Shown: positions 18,096 to 28,500 of the stretch, in pieces
Numbering within the stretch: position 1 is the stretch's first letter
How the letters are laid out: each line of letters begins with the position of its first letter
Source: CAZHEV01 sp964531335 [NCBI: uncultured bacterium]
GTDB lineage: Bacteria > Eisenbacteria > RBG-16-71-46 > CAZHEV01
Reading direction: 5' to 3'
Assembly: GCA_964531335.1 (NCBI GenBank)
Contig: CAZHEV010000002.1
Coordinates: 79,084-143,083 of the forward strand
Length of the DNA stretch: 64,000 nt
Notes under the pieces: model-generated
Told to the model about the DNA's origin: nothing
The model's database searches: none
What the model saw: only the letters and a program-made list of their open reading frames with translations
Program-made: the position numbers and the translations under genes

Positions 18096-18850
18096 CGAAG
18101 ATAGAGCTTTTCTTTGTACCGGCCGAGATACCGGAGAGCTACCTCAAGGACAAGATAGCCGTCACCATCGACGTACTCCGCGCCTGCACTACCTTGGCGT
18201 ACGCGTTTCTCCACGGGGCCGCCGGCGCCGTGCCCGCCTCCGAGGTGGAGGAAGCCACAAAGCTGCTGGCAAGCCTGGATCGCAAGAGCACGTTGCTTTG
18301 CGGCGAGAGAAACGGGCACAAGATCAAAGGCTTCGACCTGGGCAACTCTCCGCTGGAGTACACGGAGGAGTCCGTCGGGGGCAAGACCCTGATAATGGCG
18401 AGCAGCAACGGCACTCCGGCCATGCGCAGGGCGTCCGCCGCGAAGATGCAGCTTCTGTGCTCCTTCGTCAACGTTGGGCTCGTCGCGGAGGCCGTCGTGA
18501 ACGCCGCCCGCTCCGGTGGGTCCGACGACTGCGTGGCCGTTGTCTGCTCGGGCCGGATGGGCCGGATGGCGCTCGAGGACGCGGTTTGCGGGGGCATGCT
18601 CATCGATCTCCTCGAAGGGGAAGGGCTCGTCGACATGCCGGAGGGGGCGAACGACGCCGCCGCGGCATCGCGCGATCTCTACCTCAAGCACGCGGGCTCG
18701 CTGGCGGAGATGGTGGAGGGTTGCAGCCACGGCCGGTACCTGGCTTCAATCGGGTTCGGTCCCGATCTGCGAGTCTGCTCCCGCGTGGACTCCGTGCCCG
18801 TCCTGCCGGCCGTCACAGACGGCGTTGTAAGAGCACTTCCTCCCCAGTAG
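18092..18850 (+). CDS. comB: 2-phosphosulfolactate phosphatase-like protein
   Basis: A 252-residue protein with the ComB pattern: [15 protein letters not shown] near the N-terminus, [18 protein letters not shown], then [10 protein letters not shown] and [17 protein letters not shown]. ComB removes phosphate from 2-phosphosulfolactate, known from coenzyme M synthesis and also found in many bacteria where the product's use is unclear. The ATG at 18092 overlaps the accC stop by four bases. No other sulfolactate gene is visible here, so the substrate in this organism is inference. Confidence 0.8.
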   Translation: MTKIELFFVPAEIPESYLKDKIAVTIDVLRACTTLAYAFLHGAAGAVPASEVEEATKLLASLDRKSTLLCGERNGHKIKGFDLGNSPLEYTEESVGGKTLIMASSNGTPAMRRASAAKMQLLCSFVNVGLVAEAVVNAARSGGSDDCVAVVCSGRMGRMALEDAVCGGMLIDLLEGEGLVDMPEGANDAAAASRDLYLKHAGSLAEMVEGCSHGRYLASIGFGPDLRVCSRVDSVPVLPAVTDGVVRALPPQ

Positions 18851-18902
18851 TCCAGGGCGGCCGGGCCGTACCGGCGGTCGCCGGAAGGAGGAGACCCCGC
18901 GC

Positions 18903-19550
18903 ATGACTATCGGCTCACGCTTCGATCCCAGCCTCTACGCCATCGTCGACCAAGCGACGCTTCGATCCGCCACGGCCCCCTCCCTTGTGGAAGAGGCGAT
19001 AGCCGGCGGCGTGACGCTGTTGCAGGTTCGAGCGAAGGGACTTGACGACGCAGGGTACCTGGACTACGCGCGCGCCGTGGCGGCGGCCGCATCGCGACAC
19101 GGAGTGCCGGTCCTGGTAAACGACAGGGTGGACATCGCCCTGGCCGTCCGCGCCGACGGAGTCCATCTGGGAGAGGGCGATCTGCCCCCGGCGCTGGCAC
19201 GACGGTTGATGGGCCCGCGGGCCGTGATAGGCGCCACGGCCCACAGCCTCGAGCAGGTGCTGGAGGCCGAGCGGGCCGGCGCCGATTACATCGGTTTCGG
19301 GTCGATCTACCGCAGCCCCAGCAAACAGGTGGTAGCGATCCAGGGGACCGAGGGAATACGTGAAGCGAGCAGGCTTACAGGGCTTCCGATCGTGGCGATC
19401 GGGGGGATCACCGTCGAACGCGCGGCGGAGGTCATAGGGGCCGGCGCAGACGGGGTAGCTGTCATATCGGGCCTGTGGTCGGCCCCCGACGTGGCGGCGA
19501 GGGCAGCGCAGTACGCCGACGCCATCGCCCGCGGCCGCGCCGGCGGGTGA
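18903..19550 (+). CDS. thiE: Thiamine-phosphate synthase
   Basis: A 215-residue TIM-barrel enzyme that joins the pyrimidine and thiazole phosphates of thiamine. Visible elements: LLQVRAKGLDD (phosphate-binding Q-x-R-x-K), LVNDRVDIALAVRADGVHLG, GADYIGFGSIYRSPSK and the phosphate loop IVAIGGIT. The SIYRSPSK segment departs from the common VFPTxTK, so a TenI-like paralogue is possible. A GGAGGAG stands about 10 bases before the ATG. Only four bases separate its stop from that of the convergent lptG. Confidence 0.85.
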   Translation: MTIGSRFDPSLYAIVDQATLRSATAPSLVEEAIAGGVTLLQVRAKGLDDAGYLDYARAVAAAASRHGVPVLVNDRVDIALAVRADGVHLGEGDLPPALARRLMGPRAVIGATAHSLEQVLEAERAGADYIGFGSIYRSPSKQVVAIQGTEGIREASRLTGLPIVAIGGITVERAAEVIGAGADGVAVISGLWSAPDVAARAAQYADAIARGRAGG

Positions 19551-19554
19551 CGGC

Positions 19555-20634
19555 CTAGAGTCTCTGGGCCCTGCGGAGCAGCACCAGGCCCAGGGTCAGA
19601 AAGAAGACATTTCCAATCCAGGCCGCGACCGGGGGCGGGAGCGTGCCGCTGTTGCCCAAGGCCTCGCCGGCTCTGATGAAGCCGTAGTAGAGGAAGCTTA
19701 TGCCCAGACTGAGGCCCGATCCGATCGCGATGCCCCCTCTGTGCACCGTTCCTGCCAGCGCCGTCCCGATCAGGACTACTATCAAGTTGGCGAAGGGGAA
19801 CGCTATCATGGTGTGAAGCGAGACCTCGAGCTTTCTTGTGGCGCCGCCGCTCTCAGCCACCCTGTCTATGTAGCGGGCGAACTGGAGAACGTTCATCTCC
19901 TCGGTGGTCTTCTCGTCTTCGGCGAAGTCCTCCGGCACCTCGGATATCTCGGGGAAGCTCCTGGCGTTGAACTGTTCGGCTCGCTCGCCCTCCGGGCCGA
20001 AGGTGCGCTCGAAACCCACCGTGAAAACCCATTTCTCGCCGTCCCAGACCCCCCGGCGGGCGTCTATTCTCCTGACCAGAGTCTGCCCCGAGAAGTCCTG
20101 AATGACCACGTCCCTCATGGTCTTCTTGATGACGTCGTATCGCTTTATCAGGAAGACCCTGCCGCCCTTGCCGAGGTAGTGCACGTTGCGCCTCTCCGAG
20201 ACGGTCGGTCTGACCCGGTTCATTATCTCATAATCCCACAGCTCCTGCTTCTCGGTGGTGCTGTGGGGCGCGGCGAAGCCCCCGAGCGCGAAGGAGACCA
20301 GGCTCATGAACACGGAGAAAAGTAGCACGGGGGTGTAGATCCGGGTCAGGCTGAGCCCCGCGGTGCGCATCGCCACGATCTCCCTGTGCCTGGACAGCTG
20401 GCCGAGCGATAGCAGGCAGCCCAGAAGAAGGGAGGTCGGAAGCACGAGGATGAGCACCATGGGCAGCCCGTAGGCATAGTAGAGAAGCACTTCCTTCAAT
20501 GACGCGCTGTGGTCTATGAAAGTGTCGAGCTTCTCGAATACGTCCACTAGCAGCCAGATCACGACCAGGGCCGAGAGCCCCAGGGAGCTGAACAGGGCAA
20601 ACTCGCGCAGGATATACCGGTCGAGGATCCTCAT
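19555..20634 (-). CDS. lptG: LPS export permease LptG (YjgP/YjgQ family)
   Basis: A 359-residue inner-membrane protein of the LptF/LptG family. It has three N-terminal membrane segments (starting MRILDRYILREFALFSSLGL), a periplasmic beta-jellyroll of about 150 residues and three C-terminal membrane segments. The coupling-helix region RHREIVAMRTAGLSLTRI is conserved. With LptF and the LptB ATPase it extracts LPS from the inner membrane. Its ATG overlaps the lptF stop by four bases. Assignment as LptG rather than LptF follows gene order and size. Confidence 0.88.
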   Translation of the reverse strand: MRILDRYILREFALFSSLGLSALVVIWLLVDVFEKLDTFIDHSASLKEVLLYYAYGLPMVLILVLPTSLLLGCLLSLGQLSRHREIVAMRTAGLSLTRIYTPVLLFSVFMSLVSFALGGFAAPHSTTEKQELWDYEIMNRVRPTVSERRNVHYLGKGGRVFLIKRYDVIKKTMRDVVIQDFSGQTLVRRIDARRGVWDGEKWVFTVGFERTFGPEGERAEQFNARSFPEISEVPEDFAEDEKTTEEMNVLQFARYIDRVAESGGATRKLEVSLHTMIAFPFANLIVVLIGTALAGTVHRGGIAIGSGLSLGISFLYYGFIRAGEALGNSGTLPPPVAAWIGNVFFLTLGLVLLRRAQRL

Positions 20635-22124
20635 TCACCGGCCCTCCCGGAGGCCGGCTCCGGTTGAGGCTCCGCCTCGGAGGGGGGGACGGACCCCGGG
20701 TCTGCTTCGTCTTTGCGGGCGCCCCCGCGCTCCGGGGCGGCCGAGCCGGATAGGTATAGCTGGCAGGACCGCATGACCAGAACGACCCCGGCCAGGCCGA
20801 GGGCCATATTGGGCGCCCACATCGCGAGCCAGGGCTGCAGCAGGCCGCGGTCCGAGAGCGTCTCCCCGCCCAGCAGGCACAGATAATAGAAGATGAAGAA
20901 AAGGACGCTTGCGAAGCCTATGGCCGGACCGCTCTTCTTGGCCATCATCCCCAGCGGACCGCCGACCAGCACGAAGACAATGCAGGCGAAAGGCACGGAG
21001 AACTTCTTGTGCACCTCGACCAGGTAGCTGTTCATCCTCTTTCGCAGCGTGGAGCTTTCCAGCAAGAAGGACTGGATCTGCCTTCTCTCTCGGGGCCGCA
21101 CCGACGGCTTGAGGGTTCCCACGCCCGGGGGGCTGAAGGCTGTCTCGGGGATGCCGAAGGTGATCCGCAGCGGCGCTTTTATCGCCGAGACGTTTCGTCT
21201 GCCGCCCCCGAGATCCTGTCTGGTCACAGGTGACCTGAAATACTCCTGTACCGTGTTGAATCCGTGCTCGGAGAGAGTGGAGTACAGGGCGCCCTCCACG
21301 CTTTCTTTCTGGCGCCGGAGCGCGTCCACCTCCTTGAGCAGGGCCGGAGTGGACATCTCCCTCTGGCCTCTGTGCAGGCGCCTTGACCTGGCGCCCCCTG
21401 TGTCCGCCGGAATGTTGATGACGTGGGTCTTGAAGACGGTCTTCCGGTACTTGCCGGGAACGTCGGGGTCGGGGATCGAGTGGATCTCGCCGTCGTGCAG
21501 CTCGAGACCGAGCGTCCTCCTGTCGCTGGAAAAGGAGGCCCAGCCGGTTCTCGCCACGACGGTCGTGGGCGGCAGGTCGGGGGAGGTCCTGTCGTAGATC
21601 ATCACGTGCTCCATCCTGCCGCTTCTATCGTCCAGCCGGCCTATGTATATCGTGTATCCTTCGAAGTCGTCCATGAATACGCCGGCCTTCAGTTGGACGG
21701 TCGGCTTCTTCTGGCCGATCTCGTAGAGCAAGGTGGCGAAAGCGTGATTGCTCTCGGGAAGCACGTAGTTGTTGAAAAGAGCGAGCAGCACGGCCACAAT
21801 GCCGGCGGCGAATGCGGGAGGGGCCAGGGCCCGCAGGAGATTGATGCCGGCCGCCCTCATGGCGGAGGTCTCGTTGTCCTGGGACAGCCGTCCGAAGGCC
21901 ATCAGCGACGAGACCAGCACCCCGCAGGGCACGGAGAGGGCGACCATCCACCCGAGACCCAGGACGAACAGCTTGAGGACCTTGTCGGGGGCGATGCCCT
22001 TGCCGATCAGTAAGTCGAGATAGTCGTAGAGGAGATCCAGGGTCAGGATGAAGGTGACCACCCCGAAGCCCATAAAAAACGGGGAGATGTGCTCCCTCAG
22101 AATGTACTTGTCCAGGATTCTCAT
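20631..22124 (-). CDS. lptF: LPS export permease LptF (YjgP/YjgQ family)
   Basis: A 497-residue inner-membrane permease, longer than the usual 360-390 residues. The start MRILDKYILREHISPFFMGF and the coupling helix SQDNETSAMRAAGINLLRAL are family hallmarks, with six membrane segments around a periplasmic domain. The extra length is in an enlarged periplasmic domain (about 200-340, including a charged helical stretch) and a Pro/Glu-rich C-terminal tail. It acts with LptG and LptB in LPS export, which shows that the organism makes an LPS-type outer membrane. Confidence 0.88.
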   Translation of the reverse strand: MRILDKYILREHISPFFMGFGVVTFILTLDLLYDYLDLLIGKGIAPDKVLKLFVLGLGWMVALSVPCGVLVSSLMAFGRLSQDNETSAMRAAGINLLRALAPPAFAAGIVAVLLALFNNYVLPESNHAFATLLYEIGQKKPTVQLKAGVFMDDFEGYTIYIGRLDDRSGRMEHVMIYDRTSPDLPPTTVVARTGWASFSSDRRTLGLELHDGEIHSIPDPDVPGKYRKTVFKTHVINIPADTGGARSRRLHRGQREMSTPALLKEVDALRRQKESVEGALYSTLSEHGFNTVQEYFRSPVTRQDLGGGRRNVSAIKAPLRITFGIPETAFSPPGVGTLKPSVRPRERRQIQSFLLESSTLRKRMNSYLVEVHKKFSVPFACIVFVLVGGPLGMMAKKSGPAIGFASVLFFIFYYLCLLGGETLSDRGLLQPWLAMWAPNMALGLAGVVLVMRSCQLYLSGSAAPERGGARKDEADPGSVPPSEAEPQPEPASGRAGE

Positions 22125-22235
22125 GCCTGAGCGATCCCTTGAGGTTGCGGGGCGGGCCCACCGGACGGCGCCTCTATGCCCTTTTGTGAGTCAATAGGCC
22201 GCCTCTGTCTGCGTCCGCCGGCAGCCGGCCGGATC

Positions 22236-22264
22236 TTCCGGAGCGCCGGCCCCCTGCTCCGGAA
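22236..22264 (-). repeat. 9-bp inverted repeat in lptF leader
   Basis: TTCCGGAGC (22236-22244) and GCTCCGGAA (22256-22264) form a perfect stem around an 11-base GC-rich loop. It lies about 112 bases before the lptF start, inside the leader predicted from the promoter at 22338-22366. Confidence 0.5.
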
Positions 22265-22337
22265 CAGACCCGGCGCGCCGGTGTTTGAGGAAAAGGGGAA
22301 GAGCCGCGCCCTCGGCCTTCTGCTGTGTCTCGAGACT

Positions 22338-22366
22338 GTATAAGTTTATGAGAACAGACGGTTCAA
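22338..22366 (-). promoter_or_regulatory. Predicted promoter for lptF-lptG
   Basis: On the minus strand TTGAAC (22366-22361), a 17-base spacer, then TTATAC (22343-22338). The start would be near 22331, leaving a leader of about 200 bases. The palindrome GTCTCGAGAC at 22327-22336 lies across the expected start site. Confidence 0.5.
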
Positions 22367-22437
22367 TACAAGGCGGTTGCGGCGCATCGCCCTGTCCGCT
22401 GGTTTCGTGCCTCCGTTTGTCCTGCGGGTTCGAGGCG

Positions 22438-22467
22438 TTGACCGTTTCAGGCCAGAGTTGATACGAT
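22438..22467 (+). promoter_or_regulatory. Predicted promoter for sprA
   Basis: TTGACC (22438-22443), an 18-base spacer, then TACGAT (22462-22467). The start would be near 22474, about 83 bases before the ATG at 22557. With the lptF promoter it fills the 432-base divergent gap 22125-22556, which has no other gene I can support. Confidence 0.5.
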
Positions 22468-22498
22468 TGATAATGGAGCCAGGTGCTGGAGTAATAAT

Positions 22499-22523
22499 CT
22501 GTTTCAAAGCCCCACTGAAACAG
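22499..22523 (+). repeat. 8-bp inverted repeat in sprA leader
   Basis: CTGTTTCA (22499-22506) and TGAAACAG (22516-22523) form a perfect stem with a 9-base loop, 34 bases upstream of the sprA ATG. It is unusually AT-rich for this genome and may be a leader hairpin or a protein-binding site. Confidence 0.5.
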
Positions 22524-22556
22524 GCCCTCGGCGACTATCCCGGAAAGGCTTGGTTG

Positions 22557-25500
22557 ATGTTTCACCCTAGGCTGAGAGCTGCGGGCCGCCTTATACCTGC
22601 GGTCGTGGTTGCCCTGTTCGTTTTCCTGTGCCTGACGGCGGTCTCCAACGCCGCCGTGGCGCAGGAGACCGGGCAGGGGGGCGCCGAGACTCCCGATGCC
22701 GGCGCCCAGGCTCCCGATGCCGACGCCCAGACCGGCGATTCCGAGACCGAAGCGACAGGTGCCGGGACGGAGGCCCCCGATCGCGGGACGGAGGAGTGGG
22801 CCTCCTCCTGGCTCTGGGACTGGAGCGATCCCTACCAGCCTGAGACCCTCCTCCTATGGGGAGGAAGAGGCGTTTTCCTGCGCAATGCGGGCAAGCTGAG
22901 GGAGCCGGTCTCGATAGAGAGGCAGGTGATACTGGATCTCAGCACAGGTTCGGTGAGAGAGCTGGCGCTTTACAGGGGCGTGCAGACCCGGGTCGCCGTT
23001 CCCATTACCAGAGAGCAGTACGGGCCGCGTCTTACGGGACAGAGCCTGCGCACGCACTGGGAGGTGTACGGAAGGAGAGGGCTTGCGGCCCAGGCCGCCG
23101 AGCAGGCGCCCATAGGCACACTGAAGCTGGAGCTTCCCGTCGAGATCCCGAAGACCATACAGAAGATCATAGGCCGGGGAAAACCCAATCTGCGCGTAAG
23201 CGGCAGCGAGGCAATAACGATCAGCGGACGCAGCACCTGGGAGGTGGACCAGAAGGCGAGCGAGGCCGGGCGCCAGTCCAAGTTTCCGCAGCTCAACCTC
23301 AAGCAGCAGCTCGCCGTCAACGTCTCGGGCGAGATCGGCGACAAGATAAACGTCGACATAGATCAGAACAGCCAGGAGAGCCTCGCCAACAGGATCCGGA
23401 TAAACTACAGGGGCTACGAGGACGAGATCCTCCAGGCGCTCGACCTGGGAAACACCAACCTATCGCTTCCCGGCGCGCAGTTCGTCAGCTACAACGGCCG
23501 GCACCAGGGGCTCTTCGGCGTGAAGGCCAACGCCAGGCTGGGCGACCTGGACATGACCCTCATAGCCAGCAAGCAGGAGGGGCAGACCGGCTCCAGCCGT
23601 TTCGTCGGAAACTCCACCGTCAGGACCACGAACATAAGCGACGTCAGCTATGCCGCGAGGACGTTCTATTTCATGGGCGATCCCAGGGAGTGGCCGTTTA
23701 CAAACGACGATGATGAGTACGGGAGCGTGGACCTTACGACGCTCCAAGTGTACCTGGACGACGCCATCGCCCAGAACGACGACAAAGAGGGCCGCATCAC
23801 CCTCGAGGGAAAAGCCCACATCTGGGAGGGGCAGTACACCGTCATCGAGACACAAGGGGGCGACTCGGTCATCGTCCAGACCGCGCCCATAGCCAAGAAA
23901 GACGACGCCGCGCAGGGCCGGTTCGACCTGCTCATCAACGGCCAGGACTACGAGATCATCTTCTTCTACCAGGACTGCCCGACTATCTGGCTGAAAAGGT
24001 CGCTCGGCGACAACGAGATCCTGGCCATCGCGTACGAGTACGACGATCCGGCCCTGGGAAGGGTGCAGGTGGGCGACACGGACGTGGCCGAGGGCGAGCC
24101 GCTCGACCTGCGGCTTCTGAAGGCGCCGACGGTCGACCTGGCGACTACGACCGATGGGTTCTACGACCCAGCGGGCCGGTTCTTCCCGACCACCCGTTAC
24201 GAGATGAAGAACATATATCATCTCGGATCGGACGATATCCTCGACGAGGGCTTCGATCTGACCATATATCCGAAGAGCGGCGACATAAGGGACAACGATC
24301 TCGACGGCACGCCCTACACCCAGCTTCTGGGCCTGGACAGGCTGGATCAAAACGGCCTTTCAGCGTTCAACGGCGGAGGAGCCGACGGCGAGATAGACGT
24401 CTATCAGGGATCGGTGTACCTGGACCTCGGCCTGGTGGTGTTCCCCGATCTGCGGCCCTTCGACCCCGACGAGGTCGATCTGAAGTTCTGGCGCCGCTAC
24501 TTCTTCCCCGAAGGCTACTGCAGGGGCGGCGGCGGAGGTTGCGAGGAGCCCTACGAGGAGCCTCTCGCCGGGGAGGACGCCGTCCGGGAGATATACGACA
24601 AGAAGAACATCAAGGTGAACGAAGACACCGAGTACGTGATGACCGTGGAGTTCAGGTCCAACCTGTACGGAGAGACCATCTTTCTCCAAGGCAGCATCAT
24701 CGAGGGCTCGGAGACGGTGACCGCCAACGGGCAGAGGCTGGAGAAGGGAAGGGACTACAACATAGACTATGGCACGGGAACCGTCACGCTGATAAGCGAC
24801 GTCGCAAGGGAGAGCTCGGCGGACCTGGCCATAGACTACTCCTACAAGCCCCTCTTCGCCCTGGGACAGCGGACGCTCTTGGGATTCTCGTCCAGCTACA
24901 GACCCGTTGATGACTACGCGCTTTCGACCACCTGGATCTACGAGAGCAAGGGCGCTACGGAGAGACGTGCCAAGCTCGGGGAGGAGCCGTCGCTGACGGT
25001 AATAGGCGACGTGGCCGGGTCGATGCGCAAGACCCCGGCGTCTCTTACGCGCTTTGTCGACATGCTTCCCTTAATAAGCACCGACTCCCCATCCTCGATC
25101 AATCTCGCGGGCGAGATCGGGATGAGCTTTCCCAATCCCAACACCGAGAACCACGGTTACGTGGAGGACTTCGAGGGAACGAAGGACGATTTATCGCTGG
25201 ACCTCTCCAGGGTGAGGTGGTTCTACAGCAGCGTTCCGGACGCTATAGCGGACCCCCTGATGAAGGCCGCGACAAGGTGGTATAACCCGCGGGACGACAG
25301 GCGGGTCAGGGCAGACGATCTCCAGCCCGAACTCACCAGCGTCGAGGCGGACGACTCCGTGGAGTCCATCGAGATCGACGTGGACCCCGGGCAGTGGGGC
25401 TCGAGCTCCTGGGCCGGGCTAACCCAGATGGTCTCCTCCACCGGGGCGGACTTCTCACAGAAGCAATATATCGATTTCTGGGTCAACGACGAGTTCATGG

Positions 25501-28500
25501 ACCGGTACGCGAGGGACCTGAGCCTCAACCCCGACTCGATCAGGATCTACATAGACGTCGGCTCGGTGAGCGAGGACGCGATGTGGGACATAACCGCGCC
25601 TCCAAACGGAGTTCTCGATACCGAGGATGAGAACGGCGACCAGGTGCTCGACGACTCCGAGGTCCTGAACGAGGACACCGGCCTGGACGGAATACTGTCT
25701 CCTCAGGAGATCGGGCCGAGCCAGACCGGCGTGCAGGCCGAGGGGGACCCCAACGCCGACGACTACGACCTGGATCCGGATCTGCGCGACGAAAACGAGA
25801 GCAAGTTCCTTCGAATCAACGGCACGGAGGACAACGACAGGCTGGATACGGAGGACCTGAACCGCAACAGAAGGCTCGACGTGCGGAACAGGTACTACCA
25901 GTACACCGTTAACCTGGCGGACAGCACCTCGCGCTTCCTGCTGACCGAGATCGAGGAGGTCGGCATTCCCACCGGCTGGCGGCGCTACCGGATCCCGGTA
26001 AAGGGAGGGGCCGTGGACACCGTGGGAAGCCCCAGCCTGGACAGCGTCGAGCACGTGAGGATATGGTTCACCGGATTCAAGGTCCGATCCAGGATTCAGG
26101 TCGCTAAGATGGCGTTCACCGGGAACAGATGGACCAGGCAGGGAGTGGCGGACACGTCCGGCACATTCATCGACGATCAGGCCCTCGACGCCCGCGGCGA
26201 GAAGTTCCTGGTGGGAGTGGTCAACAACAAGGAGGACATCAGATACGCGCCCCCGTTCGATCCCGGAGAGGACGGCAACATAGAGCGCCGGGAGCAGTCT
26301 CTGCATTTCAGCTACCAGAACTTGGAGCCCGGTCACACCGGACTGGCGTTCAGGGCCTTCGATCCGGCCAAGGACTTCACGCTGTACCGGGAGGTCAAGT
26401 TCTACGTTTACGGCGACCGTACCGAACCCGACATGGGCTTCATGGTGCGTTTCGGAGACGACAAGAACTACTACCAACTCGAGGTGCCGATGACCTTCGG
26501 TTGGCAGGAGGTCGTCGTGGACCTTCAGGCGCTCACAAGTCTGAAGAGCCCCGACATTCCGGACAGCATGGTGACCGGGAACCGCACGCTGTCGGTTGTG
26601 GGAAACCCCAGTTTCACCCAGATCAGGAGGATATCGGCCGGAATCGTGAACAGGGGCAACATGTTGGAGAGCGGTGACGTGTGGTTCAACGACGTCAGGC
26701 TCGGCGAGGTCAGGCGAGACGTAGGGATCGCCAGCAGGCTCAACATGCAGATGTCCCTCGCGGACTTCATGAACATCTCCGGAAGCTACGACGGCCAGGA
26801 CGAGGACTTCCTGGCCATAGGACAGAACAGGGGATCGGGGATCGACAGGAGAAGGCTCTCGGTGGCGGGGAAGGTCAACCTCCACAAGCTGGTCGCGCCG
26901 CTTCGCCTTACATTCCCGGTCTCTTTCAACTGGTCGGAGAACAGCAGCGTGCCCGAGTTCAGGACGGGCGACGACCGCGAGCTGCTGCCGGACCAGATGG
27001 GCGACGAGCGGAGCCTGTCGAGAAACACGTCTTTCAGCGCGGACATAGCGCGGGCGCCGTCGAGGAACCCTCTTCTCAGATACACCATCGACGCCATGAG
27101 GGCCAGCGTCCAGTGGAGGAAGAACAGGTCCGTGGGTCCGGTCAGAGCCGATACCACCGAGGTGGTGACCACAAGGCTTCGCTACGACATCTCTCCCCCG
27201 CAAAAGAGGCTGGGGTTCATCCCCGGGATCGACCTGGCTTACCTGCCCTCGAATTTCTCGGTCTCCTTCGTGACCTCCGCGGAGACCAGATCGTCCTTCG
27301 ACAAGGACGCCGGCGTTCAGACCAAGAACGTCACGCTCAAACCGGCCAAGATTCAGCTCGACACGGGATACAGGCCCGTGTCCTCCCTCTCGGCCAATTA
27401 CTCGCTGACCAGCAACCGCGACCTTCTGAGAAAGAGACCGGTGGATTTCATGGGCGGGCTCAACATAGGGAGCGAGCTGAACAGACAGGAAAGCGTAAGG
27501 GCGAGCTTCAGCCCCAGGCTGTTCTGGTGGCTGGGCTCTCCGTCTTTCAACTACTCGGGCAACTACAGGGAGAATCACAACCCGAGCCTCACCACCGAGC
27601 AGGACAAGCAGAACGCCGAGACCAGGCGCACGGTGAACAACTCCAGCAACTACAGGATGGGCGTCAACGTGCCCTGGGGGCGTTTCATGGACATCGTCGC
27701 CTCCGCCGGGAGCGACACCGTGTCGGCCGCTTCTGCGCTCGGGTTGACCAAGGCGCTTTTCGGGGCGCTCGGCGGATTCAACAACATTACCGTCTCCAGG
27801 ACGGTTTCGGACAACAGCTCCTACAATGGCGTCTACGGCGTGCCCGACCTCCGTTACAAGCTGGGCTTGACCAGCGATCTGGGACGCGAGAGCAGGCCCG
27901 CGCCCAGCGCCGCCCTCTCGCTGGGCACGAGCAAGATGACGGAGGCCAGGACCGACGGGTCGCTCTTCAAGGACTATCGCGTCTCGGTGGCATATTCGCG
28001 CGAGGACAGGGAGACGGAGAACACCTCGGGCAAGTCGTTCGACAGGGTGATATCTTGGCCGGACGTCAAGTTCGACGTGACGGGCCTGGAGTCGAAGCTC
28101 GGCCTCGGAGACTATCTTTCGAGGCTGACGGCCCAGTCGGCTTACGCCGGCCGCAGCACCAGGAATATCGCGCAGGGAGGCAGACAGAAGAACGTCTCGG
28201 AGGCCAGGAACTGGCGGCCGCTGTTGTCAATAAACGCCGTCTTGAAGGGGGGCTTGAGTACGACCTTTTCAGCCAATCACGGCTCCGAGGAGCGGACCAG
28301 CTTCAACGCCAACACGTCCCAGAGCCGGACGCTGACCACGACCGCCTACAGCTTCAACCTGCAGAAGACGATCAGGGGCGGCGAGGGGGTGACCCTGCCG
28401 TTCGGCAGGCAGACCAGGACCCAGAGGACGATAAATGTCACCTTGAACGTCACTTACAACAAGAACAGGGCCGATCGTCAGACCGGCGCGGGCACGCTGC

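Noticed and set aside
22377-22556. Longer sprA starting at 22377 or 22473.
   Set aside because: The signal peptide and a ribosome-binding site fit the ATG at 22557, and the predicted promoter and inverted repeat lie in the upstream stretch.
25455-27578. A 707-codon open frame antisense to sprA.
   Set aside because: Long antisense open frames are common in GC-rich genes. Its translation is low-complexity, without domain signals, and sprA on the other strand is clearly coding.
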